DNA of 64,000 bases from Desulfurococcales archaeon. GTDB taxonomy: Archaea > Thermoproteota > Thermoprotei_A > Sulfolobales > WAQK01. Location: assembly GCA_027083135.1 (NCBI GenBank), contig JALWQH010000022.1, forward strand, positions 1 to 64,000, in the 5' to 3' direction. This document shows positions 17,698-27,700 of the stretch, in pieces; position 1 is the first letter of the stretch, and every line of letters begins with the position of its first letter. The position numbers and the translations under genes were made by a program. Below the pieces are notes generated by a model. It saw only the letters and a program-made list of their open reading frames with translations. It was not told where the DNA came from and did not search any database.

Positions 17698-20475
17698 ATG
17701 CTGAGGGAACTATGCCCTAGACTGAGAGAGGCGTTGGAGAGACAGGGCTTTGAAAAACCTACGCCCATACAGGAGAAGGCTTACACCTATGTCTCCATGG
17801 GTGTGCATCTCGTCATAACGTCTCCTACAGGTACAGGTAAGACTGAGGCGGCTCTACTACCCATATATAACCAAATGTGTATGAGGGGGGCTGGCAGGAT
17901 ATCGCTTATATATGTGACTCCTTTACGCGCGCTTAACAGGGATATTCTTAGAAGGGTTCTAAGAATAGCTGATATGATTGGAGTAGATGTTGCTCTAAGG
18001 CATGGTGATACCACTCAGAGTAGGAGGAGGCAGATAGCAGAGAATCCACCCCACATACTGGTAACCACTCCTGAGACGCTTCAATATCTTTTGCTTGACG
18101 AGAGGTTTAGAAGGGCTTTTCGCAATCTGCGGTGGATAGTGGTAGATGAACTCCACGAGCTGATGGGCAGTAAACGTGGCTCCGAGCTCGCCATAGTTTT
18201 GGAGAGGCTTGAAGAGGTGGCGGGGCATAGGATTCAGAGAATAGGCCTCTCAGCCACTCTTGGCAGGCCTGAGGAGGCTGCACGGTTCCTGGGAGGGATT
18301 GGCAGGCATGTGCATGTAGTCTCCCATGAAGGGCTGCGTGAGCTAGATGTACGGGTGATAGCCCCTGGATCCAGCGGGGAGGGCTTCGAGAAGGAAAGCC
18401 AGGTGCGTTTAAGAGTACTTACAGAAACAATTAAGGGAACCGAAGGAAAAGTCCTGCTCTTCGCTAATACCAGGGATACTGCTGAGTTCCTGGCATCCAG
18501 GCTCTCCAGAATGCTGGGCCAAAATGCTGTGAGGGTTCATCATGGAAGCCTCTCCAGGACTGAGAGGCTGGAGGCTGAAAGACTGTTTAGAGAGGGCGAG
18601 GTGAAGGTACTGATAGCAACATCCAGCATGGAGCTTGGAATAGACGTGGGAAACGTGGATCTAGTGATCCAGTACATGTCTCCAAGACAGGCATCCAGAC
18701 TTGTTCAGAGAGTTGGGCGTAGCAGGCACAGGGCGGGTGAGACGGCTAGGGGAATAGTTGTATCCGTCGGCTCGCTGGACGACCTGATCGAATCAATGGT
18801 TTTGGCGGCAAGAGCTATGCGAGGGGATCTCGAGACTCCAAGGATCTACGAGGCTCCGCTCGACGCTCTTGCACACCAGCTGGCAGGCATGGTGATAGAG
18901 AGAAGACGGGTTAGCTTGAAGCATGCTTACAGCCTTGTCTCTAAGAGCTGGCCTTACAGAAATCTAAGCCTAGGAGAGCTGGAGGAACTCTCCGAGCTTA
19001 TGGAGAAGCTAGGCATTATTAGGATGAGGGGCGGGTGGCTTCACCTTGGAAGACGTACGTATAGCTACTATTACAGTGTATCCATGATACCCGATAAGAG
19101 AAGTATTCTCGCAGTAGATGCAGATACACGTAGACCTGTTGGAAGACTGGATGCAGATTTCGTTGCATCTAGGTGTGATGAGGGGGCTCTCATAATTCTT
19201 GCTGGAAGGGTGTGGAAAGTTGTAAGCGTTGAGGAGGATAAGGTCTACTTGTCGAGGGTAGAGGTTGGTGAGGGGGTGCTTCCCGCATGGGAGGGGGAGC
19301 TGATTCCAGTGGACTATAAGGCTGCTAGAGAGGCATGCAGCCTGTATGGAAGGATAATGAGAGGTAGGGTTGAGTTAGATTATCTCATCAGTAAGGAATA
19401 CTTGGATAGAATTAAGGAGCTGCTCGACAGGCATGCTGTTAAGGGGCACCCTGTTCCCAGCCCTAGCCTAATATACATAGAATCAACTGGGAGAAACGCC
19501 TTTATCCACGTGTGCCTCGGCTCTAAGGGTAATGAGCTGCTCGGCCTCCTTGTTTCAGGCACTCTAGCCAGGCTCTATGGTATTCGAGCAGCATATAGGT
19601 CAACGCCTTACAGGGTTATCATAAGTGGGAATAGGCTTGATGCAGGGATGGTTAGGCGTGTATTAGAGGAGCTTGCATCCAAGGCGAGCAGAGATGCTCT
19701 GGAGAGTTATTCAAGGAGCCTGGCTCAAGGCACAGGCATGTTCCGATGGAAACTCATACAGGTTGCTAAGCGTATGGGGGCTGTGGAGCCTGGAAGCGAG
19801 GCTTCCATTAGTAGAGCTATGCTGAGATACTTGGCTTCAACACTCATGGGAGATGAGGCATGGAAGGAGATGCTCGTAGACAAGCTGGATCTAGATGCTG
19901 TGCTCAGGCTTCTCAGCAGTATTAGGCGAGGAGCAGTAAGGATTGTAGCTAGGAATGTACCTGAACCCTCCCCTATTTCTAAGGAGACATTAGAGCAGAT
20001 CTACAGGTTCTTCGACGCTGTTGAGTCAGGTATGCCTCGCAGCCTCTTATCAGAGGTGGTTAAGCGCAGGCTTATGGGCAAGAATGTTAGGCTAATATGC
20101 ATGAAATGTGGGTATAGCTGGGTTGCTAGGATCGCCGATCTGCCTGAACGAATAGTATGCCCTAAGTGTGGTGCAGGCTTTGTGGCTGCGGTGAGGCCTG
20201 AGGATAGGGATTCTCCTAGAATAGTGCGTAGGGCTTTAAGAGGGGGGCCTCTCAGCAAGCCTGAGGCTAGGAGGCTGGAGGAGCTTAAGGAGGCGGGAGC
20301 TCTTATTCTAAGTTATGGGAAGCCTGTGGTAATAGCGCTGTCAGCCTATGGTGTCGGCCCTAGAACAGCGGCGCGCCTCTTAAGGAGGCTGAAATTCGGC
20401 GAGGAGGAATTCTATGTAGCTATATCTGAGGCTGAAAGACAGTTTCTACGCACTAGGAAATACTGGAATCATTGA
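17698..20475 (+). CDS. lhr: Lhr-type superfamily 2 helicase
   Basis: This 925-residue ATP-dependent helicase is of the large helicase-related family. The Q-like motif is KPTPIQEKAYTYV, motif I is TSPTGTGKTEA, motif II is VVDELHELMG, motif III is GLSATLGRPE, motifs IV-V lie around ATSSMELGIDVGNVDL, and motif VI is QRVGRSRHRAG. The WH and Lhr-specific core follow. Near residues 800-825 is a zinc ribbon, CMKCGYSW ... CPKCGAGF, absent from some Lhr proteins. Archaeal Lhr proteins act in DNA repair or RNA metabolism; which applies here is not visible. The 3' end overlaps the convergent PP-loop gene by 23 bases. Confidence 0.93.
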   Translation: MLRELCPRLREALERQGFEKPTPIQEKAYTYVSMGVHLVITSPTGTGKTEAALLPIYNQMCMRGAGRISLIYVTPLRALNRDILRRVLRIADMIGVDVALRHGDTTQSRRRQIAENPPHILVTTPETLQYLLLDERFRRAFRNLRWIVVDELHELMGSKRGSELAIVLERLEEVAGHRIQRIGLSATLGRPEEAARFLGGIGRHVHVVSHEGLRELDVRVIAPGSSGEGFEKESQVRLRVLTETIKGTEGKVLLFANTRDTAEFLASRLSRMLGQNAVRVHHGSLSRTERLEAERLFREGEVKVLIATSSMELGIDVGNVDLVIQYMSPRQASRLVQRVGRSRHRAGETARGIVVSVGSLDDLIESMVLAARAMRGDLETPRIYEAPLDALAHQLAGMVIERRRVSLKHAYSLVSKSWPYRNLSLGELEELSELMEKLGIIRMRGGWLHLGRRTYSYYYSVSMIPDKRSILAVDADTRRPVGRLDADFVASRCDEGALIILAGRVWKVVSVEEDKVYLSRVEVGEGVLPAWEGELIPVDYKAAREACSLYGRIMRGRVELDYLISKEYLDRIKELLDRHAVKGHPVPSPSLIYIESTGRNAFIHVCLGSKGNELLGLLVSGTLARLYGIRAAYRSTPYRVIISGNRLDAGMVRRVLEELASKASRDALESYSRSLAQGTGMFRWKLIQVAKRMGAVEPGSEASISRAMLRYLASTLMGDEAWKEMLVDKLDLDAVLRLLSSIRRGAVRIVARNVPEPSPISKETLEQIYRFFDAVESGMPRSLLSEVVKRRLMGKNVRLICMKCGYSWVARIADLPERIVCPKCGAGFVAAVRPEDRDSPRIVRRALRGGPLSKPEARRLEELKEAGALILSYGKPVVIALSAYGVGPRTAARLLRRLKFGEEEFYVAISEAERQFLRTRKYWNH

Positions 20476-22483
20476 GGTTCACTCCGAATAAGGCGTTCCA
20501 AGCGGGGGGAGGCGCGGGCTGCATGCGCGTTTCCCTTACTGCTCTGCCTAGGAGCTTCTTAGCGGTTTTAACGACTAGTTTTCGTGGAGGCCTTGTAGGC
20601 CTTCTCCACGCATCATACCTGTTCATGGCTAGTGCTGCTACTATGTGTTCGAAGAAGACTTCTCCTATAGGGCAGTTATATATGCATAACCTGCAGTGAA
20701 TACAGGTTGAGGGATTGATTACAGGCTTGCCGCTGCTTATGGATATTGCCCCTGTGGGGCATGAGGCCTCACAGTTACCGCATCCCGCGCAGTGCATCCA
20801 TCTGTAAGCTAGTTTCCCAGCATCCATTAAGTCCTCGATGATCCAGGATCCCGTTCCCCTAGCTTTCACGACTTGATCCTCCATGGTTATGGAGGCCTTG
20901 ATCCTGTTAGCTATGGGTTGCCCACCGCTTAGTGTGAGGGCTATGGCAGGATACTGTGCTTTCAGCGCATCAGGTGATGCGTCTATGGGTAGCTTTAGCT
21001 CCGCCTCAACCACTCCTTTACGCTCCATAATTCTTAGTGATGGTTTGCCGCCAAGCCATTTCTCGTACCATTTCCTCCAGTCTCCGAGTCTTACTCCTGC
21101 ATGCCTCGCCAGCCTCTGCTTGGCTGAGGAGGGGCCTAGCCACCTCCATAAGCCTAGTATGACCCATTCGCGAGGCATACCCAGCTTTTCAGCCCACCTC
21201 CATAGTATATCCTCCCATCTACTCCACATTTCTGGGTGTATTTTTCTAACAACATTGAATTCTGCTAGGGAGCTGGCTGGACACATATAGCATCCCAGCC
21301 TCTCGAATCCGAGGCTATATAATGGGTTAGGAGTAAGCTTATGCCTCCATATGTATCCCCACACTGCTAGCTGGGTCCAGTACTGTATGGGGGATATGCT
21401 TAGAATATAGGGTGTCCACTTGTTCCTCCAGACCCTTGGGCTGCGAGCCCTCTCCATTGATTCATAAGCTCTCTGCCCAACTATATTGAGCATCCCTTGA
21501 GGCCACTTAGCCCTGGTTGTTCTTGCTAGAGGGGCTAGCTTGGCTATCTTGCAGCACCACCTATAATCCCTTGCAGGAGGACCGAAGAAACCTACAGCCC
21601 TCCAGAAACTATCTCCAGCTGAAGCCACAGTTAACTCTAGATTATATCTAGATGAGGCTTGGACTACAGATTCCTGCACTTCTGGGAACTCCATGCCTGT
21701 ATCGTTGAAGAGGAGGCTTGGCTCCACCCCTGCTTTTAAGGCTAGATCCATGGATACTAGGCTGTCCTTACCCCCTGAATATGAGACAACCACGCTAAGC
21801 CCTGTCTTTGAAGTCATTGTCGATATGAAGGCTATTGCCTTTGATTCAAGCACTCTGAATGCATGCTCGTTTACACGTAGGAAGTCCTGGATAGAGGCGG
21901 GTTTACCACTTCCAGGAGCTTCCTGCTTATTATAGAATACATTCCATACTCTTATGTAGTCTCCCTGGGAATATCCTATTCCTTTAAGCCTTCCATCAGC
22001 ATCTAGTATTACTACCTGCATTCCCTTAGGTGCACCCTGATTCGGCAGCTTGTCATAAGCTCTGATCCTCTCACCTCGCCTAAGCCTAATAGTCTCCACT
22101 ATGTTTCGCTCTAGAAGCCTTTCAGCACCAGGGTATGAAAGCCTGAACCTCCACCTAGACTCAACGGGCTCGAAGTACAGCTTACCTATAATTACGCCAT
22201 CCGCTATAACCTCCCTCATCTCATCGAGATAGGGGACCTTGTTTAGAGCTATGAAGCGCTCGTCTCCGAGAAGCACGCTGTATGCCCTTGTACTTCTAAA
22301 CTCGCTGTTAATTGCTTCCCGAAGCCTCTCCTTATCGACGCTTAGAGCAGGGCGTACGTCTCCCGGAGGCCCTATTCTCACCTCGACAGCTTCATCTATC
22401 CCGCTGCATAGGGGGTCAAGCGAAGGAACATTTCTGTTAATACACCAGTATAGCCTGGCTCTCACAGGCCAGTGTGGTTTCAC
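20453..22483 (-). CDS. PUA-PP-loop (PAPS reductase-like)-ferredoxin fusion protein
   Basis: This is a 676-residue multidomain protein. An N-terminal stretch contains two Cys (WCINRNV ... DPLC). Residues about 100-190 look PUA-like ([21 protein letters not shown]). The PP-loop is [17 protein letters not shown] near residue 235, followed by CYMCPASS near residue 395. Two 4Fe-4S sites are near the C-terminus ([24 protein letters not shown]). Such archaeal proteins are labelled phosphoadenosine phosphosulfate reductases. The PUA domain, however, points to an RNA substrate, and Fe-S plus PP-loop would suit tRNA or nucleotide thiolation. That role is inference. Its start overlaps the acyltransferase stop by 4 bases. 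Confidence 0.85.
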   Translation of the reverse strand: MKPHWPVRARLYWCINRNVPSLDPLCSGIDEAVEVRIGPPGDVRPALSVDKERLREAINSEFRSTRAYSVLLGDERFIALNKVPYLDEMREVIADGVIIGKLYFEPVESRWRFRLSYPGAERLLERNIVETIRLRRGERIRAYDKLPNQGAPKGMQVVILDADGRLKGIGYSQGDYIRVWNVFYNKQEAPGSGKPASIQDFLRVNEHAFRVLESKAIAFISTMTSKTGLSVVVSYSGGKDSLVSMDLALKAGVEPSLLFNDTGMEFPEVQESVVQASSRYNLELTVASAGDSFWRAVGFFGPPARDYRWCCKIAKLAPLARTTRAKWPQGMLNIVGQRAYESMERARSPRVWRNKWTPYILSISPIQYWTQLAVWGYIWRHKLTPNPLYSLGFERLGCYMCPASSLAEFNVVRKIHPEMWSRWEDILWRWAEKLGMPREWVILGLWRWLGPSSAKQRLARHAGVRLGDWRKWYEKWLGGKPSLRIMERKGVVEAELKLPIDASPDALKAQYPAIALTLSGGQPIANRIKASITMEDQVVKARGTGSWIIEDLMDAGKLAYRWMHCAGCGNCEASCPTGAISISSGKPVINPSTCIHCRLCIYNCPIGEVFFEHIVAALAMNRYDAWRRPTRPPRKLVVKTAKKLLGRAVRETRMQPAPPPAWNALFGVNLNDSSIS

Positions 22484-23181
22484 AGGGCTTCCTCCTCATA
22501 GCTGCGTTTCTTCTCATCGTAGACGCCTCTATCCCCGATGATCTTGGCTGGAACACCAGCCACAACAGCATTGTCAGGAACATCCTTTGTCACAACGGCT
22601 CCTGCCGCAACAACGGCTCTCCTACCTATCCTTACACCGGATATTAGCACGGCGTTCGCCCCTATGACAGCATCATCTTCTATTGTTACTCCTAGGAGCC
22701 TCCTGCTTGCAGGATATTTGTCATTGGTTACAACGGCTCTTGGGCCTAGGAAGACCCTGTCACCTATGATTGAGCGGGGAGGTATGTAGACACTGCTCTG
22801 AATACTTACATTTCTACCTATCCTTGTATCTCCATCTATGATTGTACCGCTCCCTATTTTCGTCCCGTCCCCCACAATGGTTTTCTCCCTGATTAATACA
22901 TGGTGCCCTGTCTCAACATTTCCTCCTAGAAAGGTGTCCTCATATATAACTGTGTGTGAACGTATAATTGATCCGGGGCCTATGGATGCTCCGCTGCTGG
23001 CTTCATCAAGCTGTTCAAGACTGCGAGTAGCTGTAGCCTTGGCTTTCACAGGGTAACCTATGATGACGTATAGGCCTATCCTACTTCCCTCACCTATGTT
23101 TGTTGGTCCAAGTATCACTGCGTCTCCCTCTATGACAATGTTTCTTCCCAGCCTGGCTTTCCCTGAAATATAGGCCTTCAC
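22480..23181 (-). CDS. left-handed beta-helix (hexapeptide) acyltransferase
   Basis: This 233-residue protein is built of hexapeptide repeats (for example [20 protein letters not shown], then [20 protein letters not shown]). It ends with [25 protein letters not shown], the classic end of sugar N-acetyltransferases. Members acylate nucleotide sugars or other amino groups as trimers. The proximity to the S-layer gene suggests a role in surface glycan synthesis, but that is inference. It is the third gene of a minus-strand run: RHH-PIN, VWA, acyltransferase, PP-loop protein. Confidence 0.85.
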   Translation of the reverse strand: MKAYISGKARLGRNIVIEGDAVILGPTNIGEGSRIGLYVIIGYPVKAKATATRSLEQLDEASSGASIGPGSIIRSHTVIYEDTFLGGNVETGHHVLIREKTIVGDGTKIGSGTIIDGDTRIGRNVSIQSSVYIPPRSIIGDRVFLGPRAVVTNDKYPASRRLLGVTIEDDAVIGANAVLISGVRIGRRAVVAAGAVVTKDVPDNAVVAGVPAKIIGDRGVYDEKKRSYEEEAL

Positions 23182-23187
23182 TTCGCC

Positions 23188-23802
23188 TTACCTCCAACCC
23201 TTGGAGGGTATACTTCTTTTACCTGTTTCAGGTATGCGTGAGGCGAGCTCCGAAGCATATGCTAGGAGCTCCTCCATGGTCTCGGCATGCCTCCATACAC
23301 CCATGGTCCTCTCCACCGCTGCTTTCATCATTTCGCGGTCGTAGCTTGAAAGCTTACCGAAGCTCAGAATATCTATGGGTATGCCGCTTCTAGCAGCCAG
23401 GCCTGCAGCTATGTCCAGGGGCACACCCTCATTGAAGGTTCCATCAGTTACCATGACTATTCTTCTAAGATAACCTGGAGGCGCATGGCGGAGCATGTTT
23501 ATGGATTCGCCTATTGCTAGGCCTGGGGCTGTGGCTTCACCCATTATACGTATATCCTCTATGGCGTCATCGATTTTCACTACATCGTCTTCCAGGTCTA
23601 CTAGTGGGAAGGCATACATGTAGAACACCATTATGCCTATCAATGTGTGTATGTCTCTTTCAACAGCTGTCCCCACAAATCTCCTCACAGCGTGGCGGGC
23701 GGCAACTATGCGGTTCGGCTTGAAGTCCTTCTCCCTCATACTTATACTCGTATCAACGGCTACTACTATTGCCTCACCTAGTGCCGACAAGCTTCTCCAC
23801 AC
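23188..23802 (-). CDS. von Willebrand factor A domain protein
   Basis: This is a single VWA domain of about 204 residues. The MIDAS motif is VVAVDTSISMREKD (DxSxS), with Thr/Asp ligands in MGEATAPG and MVTDGTFNEG. There is no signal peptide or membrane segment, so it is likely cytosolic. VWA domains mediate metal-dependent protein contacts. The GTG start at 23802 lies 29 bases inside the upstream RHH-PIN gene, so the two are coupled. Six bases separate it from the acyltransferase gene. Confidence 0.82.
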   Translation of the reverse strand: MWRSLSALGEAIVVAVDTSISMREKDFKPNRIVAARHAVRRFVGTAVERDIHTLIGIMVFYMYAFPLVDLEDDVVKIDDAIEDIRIMGEATAPGLAIGESINMLRHAPPGYLRRIVMVTDGTFNEGVPLDIAAGLAARSGIPIDILSFGKLSSYDREMMKAAVERTMGVWRHAETMEELLAYASELASRIPETGKRSIPSKGWR

Positions 23803-24565
23803 CCTCAGGTATCAGTATTGGTATGGATCTCATCTTATCAACTATCTCTAGAAACATCTTCCTGCTTAAAGCACCCCCTCTTATAGCGTAGGCTACAAGC
23901 GATAATACGGGGGCTGCCTGCGCTCCTGCAAGCCTTGCTGCAAGCCTTGTACGGGCATCATCGCTTACAAGCACGTATCCCTTACGTGAGGCGTGGATCA
24001 CTGCCTCCGACTCTATGAGTGTAAGCCCATTACGCCTAGCATACTCGACGGCTCCTGGGGCTGGTTCAAGCACGCTGAGCCCCCTGATCCTAGTTGATAT
24101 CCGCCTAAACACTGCCAGCTTCATCTCCGTGAGCCTTATCTCATAGTTGCCGCTCCTAGGAATATAGAGGTCGACGCCGAGCTTGAAAATCTGTGTTACC
24201 AGGCCTGTATAATACAGAGTATGCATGGCCGAGGAGTCGACAACCACCCCCGAGCTATTCATGATGGCCCTGGCGCCATCCATAGCCTCCTCCAAGCTAT
24301 CCGTCCCAAGCTCAGGTACAACCCCCTTCTTAAGGAAGAATGCTAGGAGCTCATCGTAGCCTACATTGCTTATCTCAACAGCATGCTGGAAGCTGCTCCT
24401 CCCATCCCTGTAAGCCCTTAAGGCAATCATCCTCAAATCCATGCCTTCAATAAGCCTACGTATAGCATCTCTAACAGCCTCAGCCTTACTAGCATAATAC
24501 CCTGCACGCACAAGCTGCTCCAAGATATCCTCTATCCACCCACCTATCTCTATAGTTGTGACCAT
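23774..24565 (-). CDS. ribbon-helix-helix / PIN-domain fusion (single-chain VapBC-like)
   Basis: From ATG 24565 the protein has 263 residues. Residues 1-42 (MVTTIEIGGWIEDILEQLVR, then YASKAEAVRDAIRRLIEG) are a ribbon-helix-helix DNA-binding module. Residues about 43-90 resemble the helical UPF0175-type linker. From about 110 on is a DUF3368/PIN-like nuclease domain with candidate acidic residues in VVVDSSAMHTLYY, LIESEAVIHAS and YVLVSDDARTRLAARLAG. Antitoxin and toxin are usually separate genes, so the single-chain form is notable. A longer start at 24586 is possible. Two palindromes lie directly upstream. Confidence 0.75.
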   Translation of the reverse strand: MVTTIEIGGWIEDILEQLVRAGYYASKAEAVRDAIRRLIEGMDLRMIALRAYRDGRSSFQHAVEISNVGYDELLAFFLKKGVVPELGTDSLEEAMDGARAIMNSSGVVVDSSAMHTLYYTGLVTQIFKLGVDLYIPRSGNYEIRLTEMKLAVFRRISTRIRGLSVLEPAPGAVEYARRNGLTLIESEAVIHASRKGYVLVSDDARTRLAARLAGAQAAPVLSLVAYAIRGGALSRKMFLEIVDKMRSIPILIPEGVEKLVGTR

Positions 24566-24615
24566 GGAATCACCATGGTATTCCATATGCTTGGAATCCC
24601 CCGGGGGATTCCAAG
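24565..24615. promoter_or_regulatory. paired palindromic operator candidates between RHH-PIN and S-layer genes
   Basis: Two palindromes share half-sites TGGAAT and ATTCCA. Site 1 (24565-24585) has a 9-base centre containing ACCATGGT. Site 2 (24590-24615) is a perfect 26-base palindrome with a C5G5 centre. They overlap or adjoin the start of the RHH-PIN gene and lie about 25 bases upstream of the S-layer TATA box. RHH proteins bind such sites as dimers, so autoregulation and control of the divergent gene are plausible. Confidence 0.6.
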
Positions 24616-24639
24616 ACACTGAAATACATGGAGAAACCC

Positions 24640-24650
24640 TTAAATAAACA
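24640..24650 (+). promoter_or_regulatory. S-layer gene promoter
   Basis: TTAAATAAACA, preceded by the purine-rich GAGAAACCC, fits an archaeal BRE/TATA pair. A start of transcription around 24672 would leave a 30-base leader with GAGGTGA before ATG 24702. The strength of this match fits a highly expressed surface protein. Confidence 0.6.
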
Positions 24651-24701
24651 TATAGGTCCATGGTCAATACAGCTAAGTGCCATGTATAGAGGTGAATATG
24701 T

Positions 24702-27700
24702 ATGAAAAGAATTATGAGCATAGTATTAATGGCCATATTCCTCGCGAGTATGGCCTCAATGCTGCCGGCAAGGGCAATTAACCCTACATGGGGTATAGAG
24801 GTATACACCAAGGCGACTACCATAGGAGGAGTGGTCCAATTCGCAGCTAACATAACCCAGCTGAAGCCAGGATGGACAGGATCACAGGTAGACACATACA
24901 TATCAACCAACGGATACGCCAACATAAATCCCAATACTGATCTAAAACTTCCATTCGCCTCAGGACTATACATTGCCGAACTCAACTACACGTATGCTGA
25001 ATTCACATTAACACCCAGCCTAGTAGAACAGCTATTAAACCTGCCAGGCAACACTGCCTATAAGAGCCAACCATACGTCTACCTATACATAAAGATGACT
25101 GACAACATAAGCACCACAGTATCCAACAGGTTCATACTAATACTGAAGTCCAGCAAGTACGTAGACTTCAATGTAACCAAGCTAAGCTACATACCATTCA
25201 ATGAAGGCAACCTAACAACATACAATGCCATCCATGTACTCTATAATCTAACAGACCTTAACGCCCAGCTATTCGCCATAGACCTAACACAGTATAATAT
25301 ATCTATAGATGCATATGTGCCTACAACAGAATACAATGTATTCTACCTAACAACTACTTCAACTACTCCAACCAGCGATGTGTTCAGCGGCGTATCCGAC
25401 TATGAGCTAACAAGCACAACCCTAGCATTCAATGGAACTCTGAAAGACTTCGCCGTGAATTCCACTAGCACCCACAGCGTCTACGGCATACCTATAGCCT
25501 ACGCGCGCTTCGAGCCTGCCATGAATGCCATAGAAGGGGATGTAGATATGCTTCAGGCAGGCTCGAAGGTAGCATTCATAAGTGCTAGCGGAGTAGATTA
25601 TGAAATCCTAGCAAGCAACTTTATTGTTAATGCAACTAGAATAAGTATAACAGGCGCTGATTACAATGAGACTAGTGGTACCAGTATACTCAAGTACTTT
25701 GATGTCTTCCCAAGTCTGGAAATAGTAGGTATGAATGCGAGCTATAACCCCTATGCTCCAGCTAATCCTGCTGCATCGCCCTACGAGACTCCTAATGGAG
25801 GACTAGGAGACATAATGAATCCTGGCGATCTGCTGATAAATGTGACGGGCCATAACTTCCCTATACCTGCCAACATGACGTTCTGCCTATTCGCGTTCAC
25901 TGGTTCAAGCAGCGTGGAGAAGATCTACACGTGGAGCGGCGTAATTACCAATGTGCTCAGCACAGGGAATTTCACGGTCAACCTGACACTACCCAATGCG
26001 CCTTACGGTGCCAGGGAGATAATAATAGTTCCCAGAGCCAACACAAGTGCGACAAGCTTTACAAGAGGATTATTCGCACATATAGGCAAAGTTTATCCAT
26101 ACATAGTAGTTGAGCAGCTATCTGGAACATACAGCGGTGGGTGCATGGGCTTCGACCTGGCAGGCAAGGTGGCGCTGGGCGAATATCTGCTTATTAAGGG
26201 GTACGGCTTCAATGTGGGTGAGAGTGTACCAGTTGTTGACAACGTTACAGGGGAAGATCTTTCACAGACAATATATGCAGGCAGTAATGTAGCCAATAGC
26301 AATGGCTCGATACTATTTATCTCCAGAATGCCCTATGACACCGTGCCCAGCATGAGCAGCACCTTCTGGTACGACCCAGATTACAGGACGTATCCTGGAA
26401 GCCCGCACAGCTGGATTGACATGATATATACAGTCTACGTGAATAATACCTACATGCCAACCATAGTCACAGATGGTTCAAGGTACTTCATATTCATGGA
26501 TCCCACGCCAACCGTCAACTATACTACATTTGATGGATGCATAGCACTCAACAATGTCACTAAGATACCGCACAAGGCTTACGACAACTACCTAGATCCA
26601 TCCATAGGATGGGTTGAGACGACGGAAGAAGATGTAACAGTAATGCACCTAGAACTTATAGGTATCAACATAAACCTTGATGCCGTTAACGTATCTATGA
26701 CTAATACGAGCCTGCCTGCAAGCTTCGTGACGCTCAGCGACCTGCCTCTCACCAACGGCTATGCTAACGTCAAGATGCCTGTGGCCAGCGAGGCTCCATG
26801 CGCCCTCTACCAGATAAATGCTAGCAGTACTGAGAGCAGCACGACGTGGTGGTCAACAACAGGGAGCGGCACATACCAGTATCTAGTCATAACTCACACA
26901 CTAGCGGCTAGGAACCTTAACAGAGGGCCTGCACACTATGGGCAGGCAATATACGTGGCAGTGCTTAACGATAACCTGAGCTTCGTAGGCTATGGCTGGA
27001 GGCCAGGCTATGACATAGATGTCAGCGTCTACATGTACAATAGAACCATTAATGCCTGGGAAACTACACCTGTTACAACGTTCACCATACCTGCGAGCAA
27101 TATAACTGATCTTGGCAGCTTCAACTACACAGTGCTCCTAAACAGCTCCGTATACAAGGATAACAGCATCTATAAGTTCGAGCTAAGCCAGACGGGATGC
27201 GGCGGCGTGGAAGACATCTACGTGTACATCAATATAACGCCTACACTATTCGTGGAGCTGAAGACAGGACATGCCCATGTGCCTGGAGGAATACTTAACA
27301 TATTCGTGAAGCCTATCATAACAGCGCTGCCTCCTGAGGCCATAATGAGCGACTACGAGTTTGAGAGCCAGATAACCATATACTACTTCGACGGCACCAG
27401 CTGGGTTGGAGAGACCCTGACAACCCCTGACACCACGCTTGAGGGCTTCATGGTGTTCACATGGCATATACCCAGCAATGTCGTAGGCGGAGAAGTACTG
27501 GTCAAAGCGTATCTAACAGCATACAATAGGTGGGCACCCAACCTCATAAGATCCAGCTATGTAACCTATGACACAGTCAGCATAATGACGCAGCTTAACA
27601 ACGAGATACTGGATCTCCAGGACATGCTGACCCATGCACAGGAGGTGATAGTCAACAACATAACTGAGGGTGTGGCAAACATAACTGCAGTAATCAACGG

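Noticed and set aside
24586-24985. Upstream extension of the RHH-PIN reading frame to 24985 (403 codons)
   Set aside because: It runs into the S-layer coding sequence on the other strand and covers the palindromes and S-layer promoter. The RHH signature begins at ATG 24565.
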